Below are positions 1 through 10,177 of a DNA stretch of 64,000 nucleotides, piece after piece. Where the stretch lies: positions 20,525,115 through 20,589,114 of the forward strand of contig OZ020601.1 in assembly GCA_963971535.1 (NCBI GenBank). Direction: 5' to 3'. The first letter of the stretch is position 1. Each line of letters starts with the position of its first letter. Origin of the DNA: Notolepis coatsorum (taxonomy: Eukaryota; Chordata; Actinopteri; Aulopiformes; Paralepididae). The position numbers and the translations under genes were made by a program. The notes under the pieces are model-generated. The model was not told where the DNA came from. It saw nothing but the letters and a program-made list of their open reading frames with translations, and did not search any database.

Positions 1-338
1 ACAAAGTGCAAAGTAATAATCAAGTTCAAGTTTTGTTTTATTTGTCATATATAAGGTACATACATGTACATTATAGTGAAATGCTTGGTTCTGTATGACC
101 CTCCTAAGATTGTGCTTCATACAGTAAACAAAAAGTAAAAGAGTAAAGACCAAACACTATACGAAATATACAATACAAAACTAAAATGAATAGAGGTAGT
201 GCGAATTTGTAGGAATAAATAGATACAAATATGGGGTAATGTTTAAAAAGTGTTTAAAGTGTCTAAAATGAATTTAAGGTGAATGTTTAAAGGGAGTGTG
301 TGCATGTGGATGTTGGTGATAGTGATAATAGTGATAAC
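1..338 (-). repeat. AT-rich stretch, possible antisense LINE 3' tail
   Basis: No gene is seen. The start, with CAAGTT repeats followed by a T-rich stretch, resembles the reverse complement of the AACTTG-type tail of fish L2/CR1-like LINEs (compare 24180-24203 on the + strand). No coding part can be read, so the assignment is weak. Confidence 0.3.
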
Positions 339-836
339 AGTAGTGAACAGTAGTGAGTGGCACGATTCAATCAGACAGTAGTAGGCCATTGTCCTACCAA
401 GGCCCTAAAAACAAGACTACAAACATCACCAAACAAACTGGTCACCTACTGCAATTATGCCACAACAATGTGGAACGCCCTACCCACAGCTGTAAAGGAA
501 TGTGAATCTCTACCCTCCTTCAAAACTGAGCACCTACGGAAGGCTGCAATTCGAAACTGGCCCGGTAAATGTCCAAACCCCCCCCCCCCCCCCCCCCGCC
601 CCTCCAATGTACAGTTTCTTCCCCCTCGAATGTATATATTTTCTTTTATAGTCTCTGTCTCTTAAACAGTACTGTCTATCTGTATGTCGTGTATGTCATA
701 TATGTTATGATGAGTTGAAAATGGGGGACCCTGATGTAAACAAGACGAAAGTCTTTCTCTGGTCTGCATCCCCTTAACAATTGTATGTATTGAGCTGTAC
801 TGTACTGTACCCATTCTGCAATCTGTTAATACACTT

Positions 837-838
<2 letters not shown>
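339..838 (+). mobile_element. LINE 3' fragment (ORF2 C-terminus and 3' UTR)
   Basis: The frame from 357 reads through a typical LINE ORF2 C-terminal tail (TMWNALPTAVKECESLPSFK). A C-rich slip follows at 580-600, and then a 3' UTR. The UTR segment at 710-840 recurs in antisense at 5620-5745 and 54335-54487 and in part at 3568-3655 and 39235-39290, so this is a dispersed family. The reverse transcriptase part is missing (5' truncation). Confidence 0.7.
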
Positions 839-918
<80 letters not shown>

Positions 919-919
919 G
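839..919 (+). repeat. (AATC)n microsatellite, LINE tail
   Basis: About 20 uninterrupted AATC units directly follow the LINE 3' UTR. They are best read as the expanded 4-bp tail of that element. Confidence 0.9.
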
Positions 920-1095
920 TTTATTATTAAAAGTCAGACAGTCCTAACAGTGTTTATTATTAAGAGTCAGACAGTCCTAACAGTGTTTATTATTAAGAGT
1001 CAGACAGTCCTAACAGTGTTTATTATTAAGAGTCAGACAGTCCTAACAGTGTTTATTATTAAGAGTCAGACAGTCCTAACAGTGTTTATTATTAA
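918..1095 (+). repeat. 33-bp tandem repeat, 5 units plus a partial unit
   Basis: Units start at 918, 951, 984, 1017, 1050 and 1083. Each contains TTATTATTAA followed by GAGTCAGACAGTCCTAACAG. The 33-bp period keeps one frame open (11-residue FIIKSQTVLTV repeats), but this is not a gene. Further units are seen at 2012-2035, 2190-2222 and 3174-3230. The array therefore originally ran across this region and was later interrupted. Confidence 0.9.
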
Positions 1096-2011
1096 ACACC
1101 GTGTTTTCCTTTTTACCCCCTTGAATGCCACGGTCCACGGCCAATGTTAACGTTAATATTGCCTAATCTATGTTTTAAATTATGGCTATGTGTCTAATCT
1201 GCCCGTCGCTTATCAAAGACTCATTTTCCAGTCAACATTGGCAAGGCAGATTGTATTTTTATCGCTTCATTTCCGTTTGATAGCATTTTGAAAATCACCC
1301 GTTTTCCGGGGAAAAACAACCCATTCTATGATAATCGCCTTTTACTGGAATATTCCAGAACGTTGTCATTTGTCGGCCTATTTATGAATCGTTTTCAAAT
1401 AAACGCTAGATGATCGATAGTATATGTGTGCGCACGCACGCTCGTGCCGTGCGCTGATAATCGCTGCTGTTATTTCCTCATGGCTTTTACAGTCAAAACA
1501 GCTATATCACATATCACATAAACGCGTATATCTCTGTGAAAACGAGTCTGATTATCCTAACACTGATAACATAGATTCCTTACCTGAGGTCAGATGGTAT
1601 CCAAATGGTTTATTCCAATTTCCGATCGCCATTCGAAAAAATTGATAAATGTATTGATCCATCGTGTATTTATAACCCATATTCGCCATGGCTCAGAGGC
1701 TCCAGAATGAACTCTGGTAGACCCCGGCTGCATCAGTGAGAAGTAAAATGTGGAGTCAGAAATCCGTTCTCCCATTCACTTTCATTGAGTCCATTCCAAA
1801 AGGGTGATTTACCATCTGGGAGACGATAGGGGGCGCTTTTTTCACATCTGATCGCAGGCGGTCCCTGGATCTCCAACGGTAGGCTCGCGTGATGCAATAT
1901 GATTTCAGATCGCTAAAAAAAAAAAAAAAAAAAAAACAGAGAATAGCCGTGACGTGGCATTCAACGGTCGGGTCGTAAACCAGAGAAAAGCCGTGAGTGG
2001 CGCTCAAAGTG
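1096..2011. mobile_element. TTAA-flanked insertion P1 (piggyBac-like, non-autonomous)
   Basis: The insert sits in the TTAA of a 33-bp repeat unit: TTAA is at 1092-1095 on the left and 2012-2015 on the right, where the unit resumes. The right end, read inward, is CACTTTGAGCGCCACTCACG. The left end has only a loosely related CCTTGAATGCCACGG slightly inside. It is 916 bp long with no transposase frame. An A-run lies at about 1915-1936. Confidence 0.55.
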
Positions 2012-2133
2012 TTAAGAGTCAGACAGTCCTAACAGTTCCGTTAGCTCTCCAGCAATTGGCAGCAGTCCATGCCCACGGCTATGGAGCCTGATGGCTACTG
2101 GCATGAAGGACTGGCGGAGGCGAACATGTACAG
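2012..2133. repeat. 122-bp segment, copy 1 (copy 2 at 3207-3328)
   Basis: It begins with the TTAA-GAGTCAG part of the 33-bp repeat and continues through TCCGTTAGCTCTCCAGC into a LINE-tail-like sequence. It matches 3207-3328 almost base for base. Confidence 0.85.
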
Positions 2134-2222
2134 AAAGAAAAATTGAAAATGGGAAGAAGAAGTAGATACAAAAATAAAAAATAAAAAAAGAGTCAGACAG
2201 TCCTAACAGTGTTTATTATTAA

Positions 2223-3173
2223 CACATTCCCCGCCAATCACGTTGTACAGCGTTATTGCCGGCCATGCGTTGTCTGCCAAACCACGCTGTACAGCGATAT
2301 TGAGATCAATATAAAAAAAATTCGCCATGGCATTCATAATTCATATATACACCTCCGGCGCTGCAGCTGGACCCTACGGCTCAAAAAAACGATGGCTCAA
2401 TACCGCCGCCTGGTGGATGGTCGGGCGAGTTACACTGGTAAACAGGATATGGCTGTTGTGCGTCGATTAAATTCATCCGGCCGTCAGATATTGTCGCAAG
2501 GCTCCCGACAGACACTATAGTACATATCGATCGCTTTATAAACGTAATAATCGATATGATTTCGGCGTTTATTGCGACATACAAACCGGAAATGGACCTA
2601 GGCGATCGACGTCCTATACCTGGGATCTTTCACCGCCAGTCTCATTGACGCACGGTAAGAGGACGCTGACGCTATCTTCAGCCCAATTGTTTATTCTTTT
2701 CACTGCAAACCGATCTGATCAATATATCACCCATACTACATAAAGCATTTACTGACGATCACGGAATTATAAATGACCCCCCCCCCCCTTTCATCCGCGC
2801 ATGATGACGCATAACGTATAGGATCATATACAGTTGAATTTTTTTATATAGCGTGTATCGGGAATAAACGGCAATTGATAATCTATATATATATGCGTTT
2901 ATGCCTATAACTCACGTTCTATGAATTACTGCAGAAAACGATAAAAACATACTTATATTCTAGAAGGTATTTTTGTACGAATCTATGAATGAAAAAGTAT
3001 AACGTTCCTACATCCTGAACGATAGATAATCAATGTTGAATGGGCCATAGTAATGTCAATTTAGCAATACAATTTAAAAAGTTATAGCCCTGCAAAGAAG
3101 GTGAACATCTCCATAGGCTTAGAGTGGTGGCAGTGAGGCTACATTGATGGATATAACCGTGGCAGGGAATGTG
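2223..3173. mobile_element. TTAA-flanked insertion P2 with terminal inverted repeats
   Basis: It is flanked by TTAA at 2219-2222 and 3174-3177, again inside a 33-bp unit. Its ends are inverted repeats: CACATTCCCCGCC on the left, and CACATTCCCTGCC reading inward on the right. It is 951 bp long with no transposase frame. The TTAA target fits the piggyBac superfamily. The superfamily is inferred from the target site alone. Confidence 0.65.
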
Positions 3174-3206
3174 TTAAGAGTCAGACACGCCTAACAGTGT
3201 TTATTA

Positions 3207-3328
3207 TTAAGAGTCAGACAGTCCTAACAGTTCCGTTAGCTCTCCAGCAATTGGCAGCAGTCCGTGCCCACAGCTATGGAGCCTGATGGCTACTGGCATG
3301 AAGGACTGGCGGAGGCGAACATGTACAG
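3207..3328. repeat. 122-bp segment, copy 2
   Basis: Near-identical to 2012-2133. After it, 3329-3560 holds two short degenerate repeats (GTTGACTCAACCACC and TTCCAACAT-type) and no gene. Confidence 0.85.
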
Positions 3329-3567
3329 TAGTATGTGGAAGATTTCAGATTATTTTAAATGAGGACCGTGTTGACTCAACCACCTGCAACCATGTGGTAC
3401 CAGCAGGTAATTTAGTGGCTGAGTCTATCTACTGCCTGACCGTGTCGAATGAGAGCCGGGTAGACTCAACCACCGAATGATTCCAACATATTGGATTCCA
3501 ACAATTACGCTTATTCCAACATAATAGTACATGGTCCTCATTCCAAATGATCGAAAACTTTACACAA

Positions 3568-3655
3568 TTGATTGATTGATTGATTGAAAACTTTATTAAC
3601 AGTTTGCAGAATGGGTACAGTACATCTCAATACAAACAACTGCTAATACATTTAC
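3568..3655 (-). mobile_element. Antisense LINE tail fragment with (TTGA)n
   Basis: A (TTGA)n run followed by AAAACTTTATTAACAG and GGGTACAGTAC is the reverse complement of the tail at 780-919. Confidence 0.65.
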
Positions 3656-4320
3656 ATCAACATTTACATTTAGTCATTTAGCTGACGCTTTTATCCAAAG
3701 CGACTTACAGGTTATGTACGACAAGCCATCAGGAAGGGCACAACTCTATCAGCTGAGCAACAATGTTCATCAAAGTGTTGAGTGCTACAGTGTAGGTTAG
3801 TTTATTAGGACAAGTGCATGACAGTACGGTTAGTTAGGGTTAGATATTTTTTTTCTTTTTTTTAAATTCAGATAATGGTTGAAGAAGTGCGTCTTTAGTC
3901 GACGGCGAAAGATTGGACGTGTTTCGGCTGTCCTAACTGGGGTGGGTAGTTCATTCCACCATTGTGGGGCAAGGACTGAGAATAGGCGACCTCTCTTTGA
4001 TGACCCTCCCGGAGCTTGGATAGGAGTAGGTCTGAGGCGGCCAGAAGATGCAGAGCGTAGGGGTCTTGAGGGTGTGTAGTTAGAGACCATTGACCGGAGG
4101 TAGGCGGGAGCGGTTCCCTTTACCGGTCCGCACGGTATGCTAGGTCGAGGGCCTTGAAGCGGATTCGTGCAGCAATGGGGAGCCAGTGCAGGTCCCTAAG
4201 AAGTGGGGTGACATGGGCCGACTTCGGTAGGTTTGAGATCAGGCGGGCCGCTGCGTTCTGAATCAGTTGAAGAGGCTTAGTGGCAGTGGCCGGGAGGCCA
4301 GCGAGCACTGCGTTGCAGTA
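3656..4320 (-). mobile_element. Antisense LINE ORF2 C-terminal fragment (L2/CR1-like)
   Basis: Two minus-strand frames, 4308-4120 and 4090-3830, read as consecutive parts of a LINE ORF2 C-terminus. They contain LQLIQNAAARLISNLPKS, HVTPLLRDLHWLPI and LAPQWWNELPTPVRTAE. The common fish 3' end TTTGGATAAAAGCGTCAGC lies at the low-coordinate side. A frame change separates the two parts and no RT domain remains. Confidence 0.8.
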
Positions 4321-5055
4321 GTCAAACTTTTATTCTCAAAATGGACATTAAGGGTTTACCCTCAATTGCAATGTCGTCGAGATTATAAATTCAAACAGTT
4401 CAGAATTCATATACAAGGGATAAAATACATAAATAGGACAAAAACAATGAAAGAAAAGAGGCTTTAAATGCGTCTTTTCTATGTATGAATCAAGGTTCTC
4501 CAGGACTCAGGTTCTGGAGTAGCTACAGAACAAATTACAACCACAAGCGCTTCAACACAACACTCACTTTTTCTGCAATAGTTTTAAACGTGTGCCCTAG
4601 AAAGAACAAGAGGAGATATTGTCTTCATGCACAGAACAAGGTGTTATTTTTTAACAATGGAAAACAAACACACAGCCATCTCGACCACTCCGAGAAATCA
4701 AGAATTAGTTCTGCAGAAAGCCATGTAAAAAAGAAAGCACACAGAGCAAACAGGCTCATGGGAAACGTTTTGAAAACATGGTGACAGTACCACTCACGGC
4801 CAGTAGGCACCACTATTATACATTATCAGTTTAACCTAATTTAGACATTTTGAAAGAAAAGAGCACTGTTTTGTTTCATTATGTTCATATATACTGTTTT
4901 GTTTTGTATCATTGTCAAGTAATGAAAAAAAACTATACAAATAATTACATATTTGAATTGGGCTATTATCTACACTAACCTGTTTTGTAATCATCATTAA
5001 TCTACAGAAGGTTATTACAGTACATAACGTTAAACATCAATGTTTAGTTATTCTC
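4321..5055. other. No gene seen
   Basis: The first 150 bases look like another antisense retroelement tail (ACTTTTATTCTCAAAATGG). The open frame at 4485-4784 resembles no protein I know and lacks gene context. Confidence 0.4.
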
Positions 5056-5064
5056 TTTTCATTC

Positions 5065-5215
5065 ATTCAACCATCCATCCATCCATCCATCCATCCATCC
5101 ATTCAGCTTTCCAGTGATGCCATAACTTAATTAATTAATCCATTCATTCATCCACCCATTCATCCATCCCATTAATTCATCCACTCATCCATTCATTAAT
5201 GAATTAGTTCATTAA
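5065..5215. repeat. Degenerate ATCC/ATTC tetranucleotide repeat
   Basis: Runs of CATC and CATT units, some pure (5074-5103), lie just upstream of a dpys exon. Confidence 0.8.
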
Positions 5216-5261
5216 TATTCCCAGTGATACTCTAAGTTAATGAATTCATCCCTTGTTTCAG

Positions 5262-5403
5262 TGATGACCTCAGCGTGACAGGCACGGACAACTGTACCTT
5301 CTCTGTGTGCCAGAAGGCCCTGGGCAAAGACGACTTCACCAAGATCCCCAACGGAGTCAATGGCGTGGAGGACAGAATGTCTGTCATCTGGGAGAAGGGC
5401 GTG
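5262..5403 (+). CDS. dpys: dihydropyrimidinase, fourth-last coding exon
   Basis: Dihydropyrimidinase hydrolyses 5,6-dihydrouracil and dihydrothymine in cytosolic pyrimidine breakdown. This 142-bp exon starts after TTTCAG (5256-5261) and ends before GTATGT. Codons run from 5263, giving 47 residues that begin [13 protein letters not shown] and end MSVIWEKGV. The Asp in GTDNC matches the metal-ligand Asp of the enzyme. CRMP/DPYSL paralogues differ there, and this supports a catalytic DPYS. The Asn in IPNGVNG fits the substrate-contact position 22 residues later. Upstream exons with the His and carboxylated Lys ligands are not in the window. Two imperfect copies of the exon's 3' end follow at 5436 and 5490. 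Confidence 0.93.
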
Positions 5404-5435
5404 GTATGTCCCATTACTGTCTGTCTCTGTTTCAG

Positions 5436-5518
5436 GACATAATGTCCCTCATGTGGGAGAAGGGTTGTTACTGTCTGTCTGTGTTTCAGGACATAATGTC
5501 CCTCATCTGGGAGGAGAA
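5436..5518 (+). repeat. Two partial duplications of the dpys exon end with acceptor-like TTTCAG
   Basis: The exon end from 5371 (GACAGAATGTCTGTCATCTG) is echoed at 5436 and 5490, each time directly after TTTCAG. Spacing is 65 and 54 bp. The copies would read [10 protein letters not shown] and DIMSLIWEE beside the real [10 protein letters not shown]. The first has no GTATGT donor and the second runs into the AATG repeat, so they are probably pseudo-exonic debris. Confidence 0.75.
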
Positions 5519-5610
5519 TGAATGAATGAATGAATGAATGAATGAATGAATGAATGAATGAATGAATGAATGAATGAATGAATGAATGAATGAATGAATG
5601 AATGAATGAA
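5517..5610 (+). repeat. (AATG)n microsatellite
   Basis: About 23 uninterrupted AATG units run directly into an antisense LINE tail. Confidence 0.95.
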
Positions 5611-5745
5611 AACTTTATTTAACAGATTTCAGAATGGGTACAATACAGTACGGCTCAATACACACAAGTGTTAAGGGGATGCAGACCTGAGAAAGACATT
5701 TGTCTTGTTTCCATCAGGGTCCCCCATTTTCAATTCATATAGAAG
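5611..5745 (-). mobile_element. Antisense LINE tail fragment
   Basis: It contains AAAACTTTATTTAACAG, GGGTACAATACAGTACG, AAGGGGATGCAGACC and GGGTCCCCCATTTTCAATTC. It is the reverse complement of the LINE 3' UTR at 710-838. Confidence 0.75.
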
Positions 5746-6292
5746 GACGTTGTATGTCAAATGAATGTGAATGTGAATGAACACTACACAACAACAACAA
5801 CCACCAAACACACATAGCACACACATCCACACGCACACACTCACTTTAAACAAACACACTGTAGCACCCACTACACACACTTTATAGCACACACCCACTT
5901 TAAACAAACACACTGTAGCACCCACTCCCCACACTTTATATTTATGGATGAAGGATTGCACTACAACTCGTACACCTTACTGTAAATTGTACCTAAAATT
6001 GTACCTCATCCCATTTCTGCTTTGCACTAGATAGTACTGTACATTAGTACACTGCATAGTATTGTGTATTGTATATTATATGGTAACTCAGAACATTGTA
6101 CATATGTCTATACCGAACAACTGTGACCTCATTTTCTTCTTCTAAATTCATGCTATATTATGTTATTATGTTATTTGATACTATCTTGTCTAGCACAGTC
6201 TCTGGAGCGTAACAGTAAGAAGCATTTTGTATGAAAGTATTCTGTACTTCTGTATGACAACTATTAAAGAACTTGAACTTGAAATATACTAA
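5746..6292 (+). mobile_element. LINE 3' UTR fragment related to 23725-24203
   Basis: It has the same order of segments as the UTR of the LINE at 22512-24203: CACACACTCACTTTAAAC, GTACACTGCATAGTATTG, TCTCTGGAGCGTAACAGTA, and the tail ATTAAAGAACTTGAACTTG. It is a 5'-truncated copy with no coding part. Confidence 0.85.
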
Positions 6293-6709
6293 TTAAAATG
6301 GTTGGACCTGCGAGATTTGTATGTTGTACTTTGTAGGTCTGCATTGTAAGGAGTAAAAAGTATGTTTTTTTCCTCTGAAATATATTATTGAGTAAACGTA
6401 CAAGTATACAAACCTAATAGTACAAGTCCCCCAAAACAGTACTTAAGTATTGTAAGAAGTACAATTACTCAAGTACTTTGCACCCCTGGGTGGGGGTGAT
6501 GTGCTGCCAGGGCTTGGTGCAGGTGAGAGCCCTGGAGCCTGTCCAGGGTGTTGCTGGTGCCCCAGACAGGACTGCATTACAGCAGTCAAGGAGTGAGTGA
6601 AGATGAGGGCTGGAGAGGTTTTTGAGGTGGAAGAATGTGCTTTTCACGAGAGACTTGTGAATTATAGTGAATGGAGTTGTCATTCAGTGTGACACCGTGT
6701 TGAAGCTCT
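6293..6709 (-). mobile_element. Possible antisense LINE fragment
   Basis: The minus-strand frame 6683-6465 contains LLDCCNAVLSG, which resembles the DYCNSLLSG motif of LINE ORF2 C-termini. The rest is degenerate. No gene is seen in 6293-6464. Confidence 0.35.
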
Positions 6710-6714
6710 GTGTC

Positions 6715-8090
6715 TCTCCTCAGTATCTTGTCTCTCCTCTCCTCAGCACAGTGTATTGTCTCTCCTCTCCTCATCATCACAGTATCTTGTCTCTCCTCTC
6801 CTCAGTATCTTGTCTCTCCTCTCCTCAGTATCTTGTCTCTCCTCTCCTCAGTATATTGTCTCTCCTCTCCTCATCATCACAGTATCTTGTCTCTCCTCTC
6901 CTCAGTATCTTGTCTCTCCTCTCCTCAGTATCTTGTCTCTCCTCTCCTCAGTATATTGTCTCTCCTCTCCTCATCATCACAGTGTATTGTCTCTCCTCTC
7001 CTCATCATCACAGTATCTTGTCTCTCCTCTCATCAGTATATTGTCTCTCCTCTCCTCATCATCACAGTATCCTGTCTCTCCTCTCCTCAGAATATTGTCT
7101 CTCCTCTCCTCATCATCACAGTATCTTGTCTCTCCTCTCCTCAGTATCTTGTCTCTCCTCTCCTCAGTATCTTGTCTCTCCTCTCCTCAGTATATTGTCT
7201 CTCCTCTCCTCAGTATCTTGTATCTCCTCTCCTCAGTATCTTGTATCTCCTCTCCTCAGTATATTGTCTCTCCTCTCCTCAGTATATTGTCTCTCCTCTC
7301 CTCAGTATCTTGTCTCTCCTCTCCTCAGTATATTGTCTCTCCTCTCCTCAGTATCTTGTCTCTCTTCTCCTCAGAACAGTATATTGTCTCTCCTCTCCTC
7401 AGTATAGTCTCTCCTTTCCTCAGTATATTGTCTCTCCTCTCCTCAGTATATTGTCTCTCCTCTCCTCAGTATATTGTCTCTCCTCTCCTCAGTATATTGT
7501 CTCTCCTCTCCTCAGTATATTGTATCTCCTCTCCTCAGTATCTTGTATCTCCTCTCCTCAGTATATTGTCTCTCCTCTCCTCAGCAGTGTCTCTCTTCTC
7601 CTCAGCACAGTATGTTGTCTCTCCTGTCCTCAGTATATTGTCTCTCCTCTCCTCAGCAGTGTCTCTCTTCTCCTCAGCACAGTATGTTGTCTCTCCTGTC
7701 CTCAGTATATTGTCTCTCCTCTCCTCAGCAGTGTCTCTCTTCTCCTCAGAACAGTATATTGTCTCTCCTCTCCTCAGTATATTGTCTCTCCTCTCCTCAG
7801 CAGTGTCTCTCTTCTCCTCAGAACAGTATATTGTCTCTCCTCTCCTCAGCAGTGTCTCTCTTCTCCTCAGAACAGTATATTGTCTCTCCTCTCCTCAGCA
7901 GTGTCTCTCTTCTCCTCAGAACAGTATATTGTCTCTCCTCTCCTCAGCAGTGTCTCTCTTCTCCTCAGAACAGTATATTGTCTCTCCTCTCCTCAGCAGT
8001 GTCTCTCTTCTCCTCAGAACAGTATATTGTCTCTCCTCTCCTCAGCAGTGTCTCTCTTCTCCTCAGCACAGTATGTTGTCTCTCCTCTCC
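6715..8090 (+). repeat. Pyrimidine-rich splice-acceptor-like minisatellite
   Basis: About 1.4 kb of tandem units, each ending in TCTCCTCTCCTCAG. The basic unit is 23 bp; a 31-bp form carries CATCATCACAG, and a 49-bp form (from about 7570) alternates GTGTCTCTCTTCTCCTCAG with the basic unit. Every unit is a polypyrimidine tract plus CAG, like the true acceptor at 8091-8096. No frame has a stop for long stretches, and this gives spurious long open frames. It lies in the dpys intron directly before the next exon. Confidence 0.95.
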
Positions 8091-8096
8091 TCACAG

Positions 8097-8239
8097 CACA
8101 GTGGCAAGATGGACGAGAACAGATTTGTAGCCGTCACCAGCAGCAACGCGGCCAAAATCTTCAACTTCTACCCCCAGAAAGGCAGAATCGCCAAGGGCTC
8201 CGATGCTGATGTGGTCATATGGGATCCCAAGCTGAGCAG
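8097..8239 (+). CDS. dpys: dihydropyrimidinase, third-last coding exon
   Basis: A 143-bp exon begins in phase 0 after TCCTCACAG and ends before GTCAGA (donor GT at 8240). The residues begin [20 protein letters not shown], continue through [20 protein letters not shown], and end WDPKLS plus two bases of an Arg codon. This is the C-terminal part of the amidohydrolase barrel and the start of the final beta-sandwich region of dihydropyrimidinase. It joins the preceding exon without a gap (WEKGV then HSGKM). The immediate upstream DNA is the acceptor-like array, so acceptor choice for this exon is of interest. Confidence 0.93.
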
Positions 8240-8301
8240 GTCAGAATCTCAGCTCACTTCACAGTATAATATACCACAGAGATGGCCTTAGCCCATAGTT
8301 A

Positions 8302-8513
<212 letters not shown>

Positions 8514-8519
8514 CTGCAT

Positions 8520-9070
8520 GTGTGTGTGTCACAGTGCATGCATTTTTGTTTAAAAAAATATATACTTTTTACAAACATAAATCCTGAAAGTGTAACACAT
8601 TAAACAGTGAGTCAATATTTTAAATAGCTCCGTCAGCTGTCAGTGGTAATGTTTATATCCCTGCTATCTGAATCCTTGCCTGCAGATGGCGCTGCTGAGA
8701 CACTGTTCGTTCAGGGTAGGGGAGGTCAGGCTGAATGAGACCAGTTAGTATGCCGGCTAGGAGAGGAAAGAGCTACACTGTATCTTTTATTCTGTTCCGC
8801 CTCTATCCACACCATGATGACATCATCATGTGTCATCATCATTCCACCACAGTTGCAAATATAGGCATAAAATAATGGTGCAGTATTTGGATTTATTTAT
8901 TTATGCACACAATATTGCATAGGCTGCATGGTGCTGAGTGTGTTCCACCTAGGATTCAACTCTTTTCAAAAACAGTTCAATTAGAATCACAATCACAATG
9001 GTTTTTATTCATCAGGAGAAGGGATACACAGGGATTAGTATTGGTGATATAGGTGCAGACACTGACCACC
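8520..9070. other. No gene seen (dpys intron)
   Basis: Ordinary intron-like DNA. A short retroelement-tail-like piece (AATCACAATGGTTTTTATTC) lies near 8990-9015. Confidence 0.4.
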
Positions 9071-9080
9071 TGGTGGCGCT

Positions 9081-9418
9081 AGACTAAACACATCACTCAA
9101 CACCACATACAGGACTAACATACATGACCAGAGATACTAGACTAAACACATCACTCAACACCACATACAGGACTAACATACATGACCAGAGATACTAGAC
9201 TAAACACATCACTCAACACGACATACAGTAACATACATGATGAGAGATACTAGACTAAACACATCAGTCAACACGACATACAGTAACATACATGACCAGA
9301 GATACTAGACTAAACACATCAGTCAACACGACATACAGTAACATACATGACCAGAGATACTAGACTAAACACATCACTCCATCAACACCACATACAGGAC
9401 TAACATACATGATGAGAA
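9081..9418 (+). repeat. 58/55-bp minisatellite, about 6 units
   Basis: AGACTAAACACATCA recurs at 9081, 9139, 9197, 9252, 9307 and 9362. The spacing changes from 58 to 55 when GGACTA is shortened in ACATACAGTAACATAC. Confidence 0.92.
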
Positions 9419-9544
9419 ATACTACTGTACATGCTACAGCACTGGCCGTAGGGACCTGCTGTTTGACAGATATGTTGTGTGTTTCTGTTTCTCTATGCCA
9501 GTGAGAAGCCTGATATGTATCTCCCCACAGACGCACAGGCATAT

Positions 9545-9599
9545 ACACACACACGCGCACGCACGCACGCACGCACGCACGAACACACACACACGCGCA

Positions 9600-9648
<49 letters not shown>
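9545..9648 (+). repeat. (AC)n/(GCAC)n microsatellite
   Basis: Mixed CACG and CA runs. It gives spurious open frames on both strands. Confidence 0.95.
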
Positions 9649-9650
<2 letters not shown>

Positions 9651-9819
9651 TGTTCTGTGGCAGCGTGGTAGCGCCCAGTGCAGAGGAACGTTTGCATGCA
9701 GGAAGTCAGAGTAACTTACATAACGCAGCCTGGCACGGGTCTCGTTCATGGAATCTGGGCTAAGCCCTACAGGGCTCATCACTAACGGATGAACTGAACC
9801 AGGAAGGAACATGAGACAG

Positions 9820-10170
9820 TGTCATTTGCTGCGAATTAATTCAACGCTAATATGGGAGGAGCTTCTGAATTCTTACTATTGCTGTAATGGAATTAAGAGG
9901 AGGCTCTGTCTTTGAATAGGTGCACGCTTTGATGACACACAGTCGCGGCTAATTCAGTCACGTAGGGTAGAGATGGTTTCAGTGGAATGTCTGATGAGTT
10001 GCTAGGAAACGGCATGTTTTAGATTTGTTCTAATATAAACAAAGCATGATCCTTGTCTCTACTGCCCTGACCAGAGCTGTTTATTACCAGAGTTTTGACA
10101 GCGAAGACTCACTATGGATAAGGTGGCCAGAACACAGCATGTTTATTTTGAGTGTGTGGTGTGGGGAACA
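9820..10170. other. No gene seen (dpys intron)
   Basis: Unique-looking intron sequence between repeats; no exon, RNA gene or element was recognised. Confidence 0.4.
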
Positions 10171-10177
10171 TTTCTGA

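Noticed and set aside
6710..8291. Long open frames of 499 and 511 codons
   Set aside because: They are stop-free readings of the acceptor-like minisatellite; one merely runs into the real dpys exon at 8097.
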